A stretch of 64,000 nucleotides of DNA from Pseudomonas sp. Its GTDB lineage: Bacteria; Pseudomonadota; Gammaproteobacteria; Pseudomonadales; Pseudomonadaceae. Under the pieces are notes generated by a model that saw nothing but the letters and a program-made list of their open reading frames with translations, searched no databases and was not told where the DNA came from. This document shows positions 43,392 to 51,962 of this stretch, piece by piece. Position 1 is the first letter of the stretch. Every line of letters begins with the position of its first letter. A program made the position numbers and the translations under genes. Where the stretch lies: the NCBI RefSeq assembly GCF_002796985.1, contig NZ_PEKX01000007.1, forward strand, positions 486,284-550,283. The letters are read 5' to 3'.

Positions 43392-46300
43392 ATGCCCGCG
43401 AAGCCGATGACCACAGATAGCACGCCGACTCCCGAACAACTCCTGCAGCGCATGGATCACGCGATGATCCGCGACCGCCATCGCCTGCGCCGGCAGCTCC
43501 ACGAACTGCGCAAGCACCCCGACGAAGCCAAGCTCGCCCAGTGGGCCGAGCGCTTCCAGGCTTCGTGCGCCAAGGCCGAGGCGCGCCGCGCGAGCATCCC
43601 GAAGATGCGCTACGACGACAGCCTGCCCATCGCCGCCAAGCGCGACGAGATCAAGGCCGCGCTGGAAAAGAGCCAGGTGGTGGTGATCGCCGGCGAGACC
43701 GGTTCGGGCAAGACCACCCAGCTGCCGAAGATCTGCCTGGAGCTGGGCCGCGGCACCCACGGCCTGATTGGCCACACCCAGCCGCGCCGCCTCGCCGCGC
43801 GCAGCGTGGCCACCCGCGTCGCCGAGGAAATCGGCACGCCGCTGGGTTCGCTGGTCGGCTACCAGGTGCGCTTCGAGGACCAGAGCGACGACAGCACACT
43901 GATCAAGCTGATGACCGACGGCATCCTGCTGGCCGAGACCCAGCACGACCGTTACCTGGAACGCTACGACACGATCATCGTCGACGAAGCCCACGAACGC
44001 AGCCTGAACATCGACTTCCTGCTCGGTTTCCTGAAGACCCTGCTGCACCGCCGGCCGGACCTGAAGCTGATCATCACCTCGGCGACCATCGACCTGGAGC
44101 GCTTCTCCAAGCACTTCAACGATGCGCCGATCGTCGAGGTTTCCGGCCGCACCTACCCGGTGGAGACCTGGTACCGCCCGCTGGCGGCGGAGCAGGACGA
44201 GAACGGTGAAGCGCTGTTCGACGATCTCTCCGTGGACCAGGGGATCCTGCGGGCACTGGACGAGATCGCCGCCCATGAGCGGGAGATCGGCAAGCGCCCC
44301 GGCGACGTGCTGGTGTTCCTTCCTGGTGAGCGTGAGATTCGCGATGCCGCCGACATGCTGCGCAAGGCCAACCTGCGCCACACCGAAGTGCTGCCGCTTT
44401 ACGCGCGCCTGACGCCGGCCGAGCAGCAGAAGATTTTCGCGCCGATGCCGGGGCGCAAGATCGTGCTCGCCACCAACGTCGCGGAAACTTCGCTGACCGT
44501 ACCGGGCATCCGCTACGTGATCGACAGCGGCACCGCGCGCATCAGCCGTTACAGCTACCGCGCCAAGGTTCAGCGCCTGCCCATCGAGGCCGTCTCGCAA
44601 GCCAGCGCCAACCAGCGCAAGGGCCGTTGCGGCCGGGTCGAGCCGGGCATCTGCGTACGTCTGTACAGCGAGGAAGACTTCAACGGCCGCCCGGCCTTCA
44701 CCGATCCGGAAATCCTGCGCACCAACCTTGCGGCGGTGATCCTGCAGATGCTCCATCTGCGCCTGGGCGACATCGAGGCCTTCCCCTTCATCGAGCCGCC
44801 GGATGGCAAGGCGATCAACGACGGCTTCACCCTGCTGCAGGAACTCTCGGCGGTGAATCGTGAGGGCCAGTTGACGCCGCTGGGCCGCCAGCTGGCGCGC
44901 CTGCCGGTCGACCCACGGCTGGGCCGCATGTTGCTGGAAGCCGCGCAACTGGGCAGCCTGCCGGAAGTGCTCACCGTGGCCAGCGCGCTGTCGGTGCAGG
45001 ACCCGCGCGAGCGGCCGATGGACCGCCAGCAGGCCGCCGACCAGGCCCATGCGCAGTGGAAGGACCCGGACTCGGACTTCGCCGCGCTGATCAACCTCTG
45101 GCGCGGCTTCGAGGAACAGCGCCAGGCGCTGGGCTCCAACCCGCTGCGCAACTGGTGCCGGAAGAACTTCCTGAATTACCTGCGCCTGCGCGAATGGCGC
45201 GATGCGCACCGCCAACTGACGCTGATCTGCCGCGAGTTGCAGCTGCCGTTCACCAAGCCAGACGGTGGCACCCGTAGGAGCGAGCTTGCTCGCGAACAGC
45301 CCAACACTGCGAAACCCCAGGACAACAAAGGCCGCCAGCCCGCCGTCGATAAAGGTGCGAAGCAGGTTCGCGAGCAAGCTCGCTCCTACAAGGGCGGCGA
45401 GCCCGAGGCGAAACCGCGCGACATCGACTATGCCGCCGTGCACAAGGCGATCCTCTCCGGCCTGCTCAGTCAGATCGGCCAGAAGGCGGAGGAGGGTGAT
45501 TACCTCGGCGCGCGCCAGCGACGCTTCTGGATTCACCCCTCCAGTGTGATCGGTCGCAAGAAGCCGCAGTGGATCATGGCCGCCGAGCTGGTGGAGACCA
45601 CCAAGCTGTTCGCCCGCATGGTTGCGAAGATCGAGCCGGACTGGCTGGAACCGCTGGCCGGCCACCTGGTGAAGAAGAACTACCTGGAGCCGCACTGGGA
45701 GAAGAAGCGCGGCCAGGTGGTGGCTTATGAGCAGGTCACCCTCTACGGTCTGATCATCATCGGCCGCCGCGCCGTGCACTACGGCCCGATCGATGCGCCG
45801 GTGTCCCGCGAGATGTTCATCCGCGAGGCGCTGGTGCGCGGCGAGATCAACAGCCGCGCCAAGTGCCTGTCGGCCAACCGCCAATTGCTGGAAAAGCTCG
45901 ACGAGCTGGAAGCCAAGGCGCGCCGCCGCGACATCCTCGCCGACGAGGAAACCCTGTTCGCCTACTACGACGCGCGCCTGCCGGCGGACATCTACCAGTC
46001 CGCCAACTTCGAGAAGTGGTACGAGCGCGAACACAAGGCGCAGCCGGACCTGCTGATCATGCGCGAGGAAGATGTGCTCGCTCGCGACGCCAGCGAAGTC
46101 ACCGCCGGCCTCTACCCGGATCGCTTGCAACTGGGCGAGCTGCAATTGCCGCTCACCTACCACTTCGAGCCGGGCCACGTGCGTGATGGCGTGACCGTGC
46201 GCGTACCCGCGCCGCTGCTGCCGCAGTTGCCTGCCGAGCGCCTGGAGTGGCTAGTGCCGGGGCTGCTGGAAGCCAAGTGCATCGAACTGGTGCGCAGCCT

Positions 46301-47480
46301 GCCCAAGGCGATCCGCAAGAACTTCGTGCCGGTGCCTGATTTCGTCCGCGCGGCACTGGGCAAGATGGTCTTCGCCGAGGGCGCGCTGTCCGCATCCCTC
46401 GGCCGAGAACTACAACGCATGACCGGCAGCCGCGTGCCGGAAGAGGCCTGGGCGGAAGCCGAGACCCAGGTGGAAAGCCACCTGCGGATGAACATCGAAG
46501 TGGTCGACGCCCGTGGCAAGTTCCTCGGCGAAGGCCGCGACCTTGCCGAACTCACCGCGCGCTTCGCCGAGGCCAGCCAGGCCGCGCTGGCGATCCCGCA
46601 GGCAGACAAGCCGCAGAAGCCGGTGGAAGCCAAGGGCTTTGGCGAAGTGGCGGAGAAGGTCCAGCAGAAGATCGCCGGGCTGTCGATGACGGTCTACCCG
46701 GCGCTGGTAGAGGAGGCAGGCGTGGTCAAGGAAAACCGCTTCCCGACCCAGGCCGAGGCCGACTACCAGCACCGCCGTGCCTTGCAGCGCCTGCTCCTGC
46801 AACAGCTCGCCGAGCCGGCCAAGTTTCTGCGCAGCAAGCTGCCGGGACAGACCGACATGGGCCTGCTCTACCGTGAGCTGGGCCGTGTCGAGTCGTTGGT
46901 GGAGGATATCCTGCTGGCCAGTCTGGACAGCGCCATTCTCGACGGTGAAAGCAATCTGCCGCGCGACGGCGCCGGGCTCGCGTCACTGGCCGAGAAGAAG
47001 CGTGGCGCGTGGACCGAGCACGCCGAGCGCATCGCCCGCCTGACCCTGGAAATCCTCAAGCTCTGGCACGGCCTGCAGAAGCGCTTCAAGGGCAAGGTCG
47101 ACCTTGCCATGACGGTGCCGCTGAACGACGTGAAGGGCCAGTTGGCCAAGCTGGTCTACCCCGGCTTCGTGCGTGACACGCCGCTGGAGTGGTTGAAGGA
47201 GTACCCGCGCTACCTGAAGGCGATCGAGCAGCGCCTGGACAAGGTCGCCGGGCAGGTCCAGCGCGACCGTGTGTGGAGCAGCGAAATGGCCGGGTATTGG
47301 GAACAGTATTTGGCGCGCCTGGCCAAGCATGCCCAGGAAGGCAAGCGCGACCCGGAGCTGGCGCTGTACCGCTGGATGCTGGAAGAGTACCGCGTCTCGC
47401 TGTTCGCCCAGCAGTTGGGGACGAAGGTGCCGGTGTCGGACAAGCGCCTGTCGAAGCAGTGGAGCCAGGTCGAGGCCTGA
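43392..47480 (+). CDS. hrpA: ATP-dependent RNA helicase HrpA, carrying an in-frame REP insertion
   Basis: DEAH-box RNA helicase, linked in E. coli to mRNA processing and rescue of collided ribosomes. 1362 residues, longer than the roughly 1300 of E. coli HrpA. Walker A GETGSGKT at 101-108, DEAH box DEAHERS near 198, motif III ITSATIDLERFS, motif VI QRKGRCGR, then HA2, OB-fold and the long DUF3418 C-terminus. Residues about 628-666 are encoded by a complete REP pair (45274-45390, 117 bp, 39 codons), in the linker between HA2 and the OB fold. The insert keeps the frame and adds no stop. An ATG at 43407 is an alternative start. Confidence 0.95.
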   Translation: MPAKPMTTDSTPTPEQLLQRMDHAMIRDRHRLRRQLHELRKHPDEAKLAQWAERFQASCAKAEARRASIPKMRYDDSLPIAAKRDEIKAALEKSQVVVIAGETGSGKTTQLPKICLELGRGTHGLIGHTQPRRLAARSVATRVAEEIGTPLGSLVGYQVRFEDQSDDSTLIKLMTDGILLAETQHDRYLERYDTIIVDEAHERSLNIDFLLGFLKTLLHRRPDLKLIITSATIDLERFSKHFNDAPIVEVSGRTYPVETWYRPLAAEQDENGEALFDDLSVDQGILRALDEIAAHEREIGKRPGDVLVFLPGEREIRDAADMLRKANLRHTEVLPLYARLTPAEQQKIFAPMPGRKIVLATNVAETSLTVPGIRYVIDSGTARISRYSYRAKVQRLPIEAVSQASANQRKGRCGRVEPGICVRLYSEEDFNGRPAFTDPEILRTNLAAVILQMLHLRLGDIEAFPFIEPPDGKAINDGFTLLQELSAVNREGQLTPLGRQLARLPVDPRLGRMLLEAAQLGSLPEVLTVASALSVQDPRERPMDRQQAADQAHAQWKDPDSDFAALINLWRGFEEQRQALGSNPLRNWCRKNFLNYLRLREWRDAHRQLTLICRELQLPFTKPDGGTRRSELAREQPNTAKPQDNKGRQPAVDKGAKQVREQARSYKGGEPEAKPRDIDYAAVHKAILSGLLSQIGQKAEEGDYLGARQRRFWIHPSSVIGRKKPQWIMAAELVETTKLFARMVAKIEPDWLEPLAGHLVKKNYLEPHWEKKRGQVVAYEQVTLYGLIIIGRRAVHYGPIDAPVSREMFIREALVRGEINSRAKCLSANRQLLEKLDELEAKARRRDILADEETLFAYYDARLPADIYQSANFEKWYEREHKAQPDLLIMREEDVLARDASEVTAGLYPDRLQLGELQLPLTYHFEPGHVRDGVTVRVPAPLLPQLPAERLEWLVPGLLEAKCIELVRSLPKAIRKNFVPVPDFVRAALGKMVFAEGALSASLGRELQRMTGSRVPEEAWAEAETQVESHLRMNIEVVDARGKFLGEGRDLAELTARFAEASQAALAIPQADKPQKPVEAKGFGEVAEKVQQKIAGLSMTVYPALVEEAGVVKENRFPTQAEADYQHRRALQRLLLQQLAEPAKFLRSKLPGQTDMGLLYRELGRVESLVEDILLASLDSAILDGESNLPRDGAGLASLAEKKRGAWTEHAERIARLTLEILKLWHGLQKRFKGKVDLAMTVPLNDVKGQLAKLVYPGFVRDTPLEWLKEYPRYLKAIEQRLDKVAGQVQRDRVWSSEMAGYWEQYLARLAKHAQEGKRDPELALYRWMLEEYRVSLFAQQLGTKVPVSDKRLSKQWSQVEA
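45274..45390 (+). repeat. REP pair inside the hrpA coding region
   Basis: Left arm GTAGGAGCGAGCTTGCTCGC, right arm GCGAGCAAGCTCGCTCCTAC, about 70 bp between. Length 117 bp, a multiple of three. It encodes RRSELAREQ at one end and VREQARSYK at the other. Confidence 0.95.
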
Positions 47481-47494
47481 CTGCGGTTGATCTT

Positions 47495-47519
47495 GTAGGA
47501 GCGAGCTTGCTCGCGAACA
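47495..47519 (+). repeat. Single REP arm, GAGCTTGCTCGCGA family
   Basis: One arm GTAGGAGCGAGCTTGCTCGC just after hrpA. Its partner is missing; a different repeat begins 4 bp later. Confidence 0.88.
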
Positions 47520-47522
47520 GTT

Positions 47523-47602
47523 CCGTAGGGCGAATAACCTGGAACAGGTTATCCGCCGATCCCTGCGCGGCGGATAACACTGGCGCGTTATGCGCCCTAC
47601 GG
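47523..47602 (+). repeat. Different inverted repeat, CCGTAGGGCG...GCGCCCTACGG
   Basis: 80-bp element with terminal inverted repeats CCGTAGGGCG / GCGCCCTACGG and internal GGTTATCCGCCG and GGCGGATAAC segments. This resembles the GTAGGGCGGATAAC class of Pseudomonas repeats. It sits between a lone REP arm and a full REP pair. Confidence 0.8.
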
Positions 47603-47629
47603 AGAAGGGGGCGCGGCTTTTGCTTCTCT

Positions 47630-47708
47630 GTTGGAGCGAGCTTGCTCGCGAACCCGCCCAGCGTCTGAGGTTCCGGGGAATCTGTTCGCGAGCAAGCTCG
47701 CTCCTGCA
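47630..47708 (+). repeat. REP pair, GAGCTTGCTCGCGA family
   Basis: Left arm TTGGAGCGAGCTTGCTCGCG, right arm TCGCGAGCAAGCTCGCTCCT. It lies between hrpA and the convergent glutathione transferase gene. Confidence 0.93.
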
Positions 47709-47723
47709 GGTCGGTACCGGAGG

Positions 47724-48428
47724 TCAGTCGCGCTTGGGAATGTTCAGCCCGCGCTGCACCGCCGGCCGCGCGAGGAAGCGCTCCAGCACACGCTTCACGT
47801 TCTGGAAGTTGTCGAAGCCCACCAACTCGCCCGCTTCGTAAAAGCCGATCAGGTTGCGAATCCACGGGAAGGTGGCGATGTCGGCGATGGTGTAGCGCTC
47901 GCCCATGATCCAGTCGCGGCCTTGCAGGTGGCGGTCGAGCACGGCCAGCAGCCGCTTGGCTTCGTCGACGTAGCGCTGCAGTGGGCGCTTGTCCTCGTAG
48001 TCCTTGCCGGCGAATTTGTTGAAGAAGCCGATCTGGCCGAACATCGGGCCGATCCCGCCCATCTGGAACATCAGCCACTGCAGGGTTTCATAGCGGCCGC
48101 TGGCGCCGGGGGCGATCAGCGAGTCGGTCTTGTCGGCGAGGTAGACCAGGATCGCGCCGGACTCGAACAGCGCCAGCGGCTTGCCGTCCGGGCCGTTGGG
48201 ATCGAGGATCGCCGGGATCTTGTTGTTCGGGTTCAGCGAGAGGAATTCCGCGGACATCTGGTCATTGCGCTCGAAGCTGACCAGGTGTGGCTCATAGGGC
48301 AGGCCGAGCTCTTCCAGCATGATCGACACCTTCACGCCGTTGGGCGTGGGCAGCGAGTACAGCTGCAGGCGGTCAGGGTGTTCGGCGGGCCATTTGCGGG
48401 TGATGGGGAACGCGGAAAGGTCTGACAT
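47724..48428 (-). CDS. Glutathione S-transferase (YghU/YfcG-like)
   Basis: 234 residues. N-terminal thioredoxin-fold domain with LYSLPTPNGVKVSIMLEELG, where Thr/Asn replace the classic Tyr/Ser as in Nu-class disulfide-bond reductases YghU and YfcG, and SLNPNNKIPAILDP and ALFESGAILVYLADK for glutathione binding. The C-terminal all-helical domain is complete. Likely role: glutathione-dependent disulfide or peroxide reduction. ATG at 48428. Confidence 0.9.
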   Translation of the reverse strand: MSDLSAFPITRKWPAEHPDRLQLYSLPTPNGVKVSIMLEELGLPYEPHLVSFERNDQMSAEFLSLNPNNKIPAILDPNGPDGKPLALFESGAILVYLADKTDSLIAPGASGRYETLQWLMFQMGGIGPMFGQIGFFNKFAGKDYEDKRPLQRYVDEAKRLLAVLDRHLQGRDWIMGERYTIADIATFPWIRNLIGFYEAGELVGFDNFQNVKRVLERFLARPAVQRGLNIPKRD

Positions 48429-48560
48429 GCATACTCCGGTCAGGTGAGCGGGAACTTGAGTCGGCCCTCAGGATAGACCTCCGCGCGCCGACGGTCATGA
48501 CCCGCACACGACAAACCGGTATGGTGCGCCCCTACCCGGTCAATGGAAAAGGAACCCCGC

Positions 48561-48998
48561 ATGAGCCTGCACGGCACCTACGATCCGCAGAACATCTTCG
48601 CCCAGATCATTCGCGGCGAGGCTCCCTGCTACAAGCTGTACGAGGACGACGATGTGCTCGCCTTCCTCGACCTGTTCCCGCAGTCCTTCGGCCACGCGCT
48701 GGTGATTCCGAAGAACTCCCCGGCGCGCAACATCCTCGAAGTCGACCCCGATGCGCTGGCCAAGGTGATGCGCGTGGTGCAGCGCCTGACGGGTGTGATC
48801 GTCGAAGAGCTGAACCCCGATGGCGTGCAGGTCGCCCAGTTCAATGGCGCGCCGGCCGGGCAGACGGTGTTCCACATTCATGTGCACATCGTCCCGCGCT
48901 ATGCCGGTGAAGGCCTGGGCATCCATGCGGCGAACAAGGCCGATGCGGGAGAGCTGGAGAAGCTGCAGGCGCGCCTCGTTGCCCGTCTGAACGGCTGA
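48561..48998 (+). CDS. HIT-family nucleotide-binding protein
   Basis: 145 residues from the ATG at 48561 (AAAAGGA upstream). The histidine triad FHIHVHIVPRY is intact; the N-terminus NIFAQIIRGEAPCYKLYEDD is typical. It acts as a nucleotidyl hydrolase or transferase on AMP-linked substrates such as adenosine 5'-phosphoramidate. The natural substrate is not known. Confidence 0.93.
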   Translation: MSLHGTYDPQNIFAQIIRGEAPCYKLYEDDDVLAFLDLFPQSFGHALVIPKNSPARNILEVDPDALAKVMRVVQRLTGVIVEELNPDGVQVAQFNGAPAGQTVFHIHVHIVPRYAGEGLGIHAANKADAGELEKLQARLVARLNG

Positions 48999-49017
48999 GG
49001 CGCACCCGGGCCGTCGG

Positions 49018-49437
49018 TTACTCGACTGCCGGCTTGATGTCGAAACCACTGCGGTTGTCGCTGACGATACGGAAGGCGTTGTCGCCGCCGGGCACCAGCG
49101 GCACCAGCAATTCGCGGCGCAACATGGCCTTGCTGCAAAGGCCATCGCCGTCCTTGTCGCCGATGATGCCGACCACGTGCTTGCCCGCCGGCACATGGAA
49201 GCTGGCCGACTCGCCCTTGCCGATGCGCGCGGCTATCTCATGGTCGATGGTGAGGGCGACGTAACAGCCGCCACCGATATAGCCCACGTCGCGGGTCACG
49301 TCGACCTGGACGCTGTCCTTGCCCGGTTGCTGGTAGCCCAGCAGGCGATCGGTGGGGACGGGGTGAACTTCATCGCTCTGGTACGAGGCACAGCCCGAAA
49401 GCGCAAGCACGGACACGACGGCAAGAATCGAACGCAT
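49018..49437 (-). CDS. Putative lipoprotein
   Basis: 139 residues with lipobox VLALSGCASYQSD (Cys16), so it should be lipid-anchored. The residue after Cys is Ala, which favours outer-membrane sorting. The mature part contains VGYIGGGCYVALTIDHEIAA, and KGESASFHVPAGKHVVGIIG is beta-rich, resembling small immunoglobulin-like domains in DUF2846-type lipoproteins. Two further Cys (GGCYV, GLCSK) could form a disulfide. The function is unknown. Confidence 0.82.
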   Translation of the reverse strand: MRSILAVVSVLALSGCASYQSDEVHPVPTDRLLGYQQPGKDSVQVDVTRDVGYIGGGCYVALTIDHEIAARIGKGESASFHVPAGKHVVGIIGDKDGDGLCSKAMLRRELLVPLVPGGDNAFRIVSDNRSGFDIKPAVE

Positions 49438-49622
49438 GGATTTCCTCCTGGAATGCTGCTGCGAAGGCTAGCGCAGCCCGCACCATCCTGCCGACTTCTG
49501 TCGGTTGGATCACTGCGCGTGGGAAATTGGAGTAGTCTTCTGAAAGCGTGAATCGGGCAGGATCGCCCGGACGCCGCCATTCAGGCCGACCCGCTGGGCG
49601 GTCGAGCCAAGGAGCAGGGCCG

Positions 49623-50687
49623 ATGCACCGCAACAGCGACCCCGACCACCTGTTCGAGTCCAGCGTCGGACCGACCGGCCTGGAAGAGGCCGACCATCGC
49701 CTGCTGATGCGGCTGATCTTCGCCTGTACCGGCGCAACCCTGGGCCTGTTCGCCATCCTGCAATTCTTCGCCGGCAACTACTGGCTATCCGGCGCCGAAC
49801 TGGCCACCTGCGGGCTATTGCTGTGGGCCTCATACCGGCTCAAGCACGTACGCCGCCTGGTGCCCTGGATCATCGCCTACCTGCTGCCGACCTTCTGCTT
49901 CATCCTCTACATCATCGTCATGCCCAACGCCTCGGCCACGGCGTTCGTCTGGGTCTACCTGATGCCGGTGATGGCCTACCTGCTGCTGGGGAAGTGGCGC
50001 GGCTTTCTGCTGGCGGTGCCGTTCATGCTGGTGGCCACGCTGATGTACCTGCATGCCAACCGCCTCACTCTGGATGCGCCTGGCCTGATTGATATCGGCA
50101 ACGGTGTTTTCTGTGGCGTGCTGGTGATTGCCTTCATGCACGTTTACGAAGGGCGCCGTGCCGCCGCCTACCAGCAACTGCGGCATCTGGCACTGACCGA
50201 TGCGCTGACCGGCGTGGCCAGCCGCGAGAGCTTCCAGCGCGCGCTGGACCGCTGCATCCAGGAGGCGGCGCGCTATGACACGCGGCTGGTGCTGGTGGTG
50301 CTGGACGTCGACCACTTCAAGAACATCAATGACCAGTGGGGCCACGATGCCGGCGACAAGGCGCTGCAGCACCTGTGCCACCGCTTGCGCCACCGCCTGC
50401 GCGCCACCGACCTGATCGGCCGCCTGGGCGGCGAGGAGTTCGGCCTGCTGCTGCCCTTCACCGACCGCTTCGACGCCACGCCGCTGGTGGAGTCCCTGCG
50501 CCGGGACATCGACGAGGCGCCACTGATGTACCACGGGCAGCGCATCCCGATCTCCGCGACTTTCGGCCTCGCCGAGTGGCCGAGCGACGGTCTGGATGCC
50601 GACGAACTCTACCGCTGCACCGACCGTCGCCTGTATCGCGGCAAGGCCGAGGGGCGCAATCGCCTGGTCTACAGCGACCCGGTCTGA
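49623..50687 (+). CDS. Diguanylate cyclase with membrane-bound sensor
   Basis: 354 residues from the ATG at 49623 (AAGGAG 9-14 bases upstream). Six hydrophobic segments at about 28-175 without a recognised ligand motif, then a GGDEF domain: ALTDALTGVASRESFQRALD, active site IGRLGGEEFGLL, and an RATD inhibitory I-site five residues before GGEEF. It should make cyclic-di-GMP with product inhibition. The last 19 bp overlap the end of the convergent MFS gene. Confidence 0.93.
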   Translation: MHRNSDPDHLFESSVGPTGLEEADHRLLMRLIFACTGATLGLFAILQFFAGNYWLSGAELATCGLLLWASYRLKHVRRLVPWIIAYLLPTFCFILYIIVMPNASATAFVWVYLMPVMAYLLLGKWRGFLLAVPFMLVATLMYLHANRLTLDAPGLIDIGNGVFCGVLVIAFMHVYEGRRAAAYQQLRHLALTDALTGVASRESFQRALDRCIQEAARYDTRLVLVVLDVDHFKNINDQWGHDAGDKALQHLCHRLRHRLRATDLIGRLGGEEFGLLLPFTDRFDATPLVESLRRDIDEAPLMYHGQRIPISATFGLAEWPSDGLDADELYRCTDRRLYRGKAEGRNRLVYSDPV

Positions 50688-51859
50688 GCAGGTTTCACCG
50701 CCGGCATCGCCGGTTCACGCTCCAGGCGCAGGCAGAGCAGCGCGGTGGCGATGGCCGTGACCGGCAGCAGGGCGCCGACCCAGGGGAGCGCGGCGAGGCC
50801 GGGGCCGTGGTCGATGGTCATGCCGCCGAGCCAGGCGCCCAGCGCGTTGCCCAGGTTGAACGCGGCGATATTGAAGCTGGCCGCGACACTCTGGCCGGCG
50901 CCGTGGGCCTTCTCCAGCACCCACATCTGCAGCGGCGGCACGGTGGCGAAACCGGCGGCGCCAAGCAGGGCGATAAAGATGACCACGGCAACCTGGTTCT
51001 GCAGCGCGAAGCTCATCAGGCCCATCACCACCGCCAGCGCCACCAGGCTACCGAGCAGGGCAGGGACCAACTTGCGGTCGGCGAGCTTGCCGCCCAGCAG
51101 GTTGCCCAGCACCAGGCCGCCGCCGAACACCAGCAGCACCGGCGACACCGCACTTTCAGAGAAGCCGGCGAGGCGGGTCAGCAGCGGCGAGACATAGCTG
51201 AACACGGTAAACACGCCGCCGAAACCGAGGACGGTGGTCAGCAGGCCGAGCAGCACGGCCGGGCGCTTCAGTACGCGGAAGTCGTCACGCAGGTTGCCAG
51301 CGGCCGGCGGTGCGCTGTGGCGCGGCAGATAGATCGCCAGGATCGCCAGCGCCAGTACGCCGATGCCGGTCACCACCCAGAAGGCCGCGCGCCAGCCATA
51401 GAGTTGGCCGAGCCAGGTGCCCAGCGGCACGCCGAGGATGGTGGCGACGGTAAGGCCGGTGAACATCAGGGCAATGGCCGAGGCGCGGCGTTCGGCCGGC
51501 ACCAGGCTGGTGGCGACCACCGAGCCGACGCCGAAGAAGGTGCCGTGGGCGAAGGAGGTCAGTACCCGCGCGGCCATCAGCGTGGCGTAGTCCGGCGCCA
51601 GGGCACAGGCGAGGTTGCCGAGAGTAAAGATCACCATCAGCCCGAGCAGCGTGCGGCGTTGCGGCCAGCGCGCGGTGAGGGCGGTGAGCAACGGCGCACC
51701 GAGCACCACACCCAGCGCGTAGCCGGAGATCAGCAGGCCGGCGGCGGAGATGGATACGCCGAAGTCATGGCCGACCTCCAGCAGCAATCCCATGATCACG
51801 AATTCGGTAACGCCGATGCCAAAGGCACCGGCGGTCAAGGCATACAAGGCAATGGGCAC
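50669..51859 (-). CDS. MFS transporter (DHA1 family)
   Basis: 396 residues, twelve hydrophobic segments. N-terminus MPIALYALTAGAFGIGVTEF and the motif-A loop ARWPQRRTLLGLM, motif C-like ALMFTGLTVATILGVPLGTW. Similar to AraJ/YdhP/arabinose-type exporters. It is divergent from a LysR regulator, 103 bp between starts, which suggests regulation by that protein. Substrate unknown. Confidence 0.86.
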   Translation of the reverse strand: MPIALYALTAGAFGIGVTEFVIMGLLLEVGHDFGVSISAAGLLISGYALGVVLGAPLLTALTARWPQRRTLLGLMVIFTLGNLACALAPDYATLMAARVLTSFAHGTFFGVGSVVATSLVPAERRASAIALMFTGLTVATILGVPLGTWLGQLYGWRAAFWVVTGIGVLALAILAIYLPRHSAPPAAGNLRDDFRVLKRPAVLLGLLTTVLGFGGVFTVFSYVSPLLTRLAGFSESAVSPVLLVFGGGLVLGNLLGGKLADRKLVPALLGSLVALAVVMGLMSFALQNQVAVVIFIALLGAAGFATVPPLQMWVLEKAHGAGQSVAASFNIAAFNLGNALGAWLGGMTIDHGPGLAALPWVGALLPVTAIATALLCLRLEREPAMPAVKPAQTGSL

Positions 51860-51962
51860 GTGGGCTCTCCCGATGGATTCGAAGAATGGGCGCCACCTTA
51901 TCCCCGCGCGTATTGTTGATATAGACTGCCTTTGAGCAAATCACCTGTGAATTGAATTCAGC

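Noticed and set aside
45274..45390. REP insertion as a disruption (pseudogene) of hrpA
   Set aside because: Length is a multiple of three, no stop is introduced, and all motifs on both sides remain in one frame.
42513..46178. Open frame of 1221 codons on the minus strand opposite hrpA and the chemoreceptor gene
   Set aside because: Same codon-bias artefact. It spans two unrelated genes and has no recognisable domain.
47086..48078. Minus-strand frame running through the hrpA end, REP elements and the glutathione transferase gene
   Set aside because: It is composed of antisense and repeat DNA and has no protein-like features.
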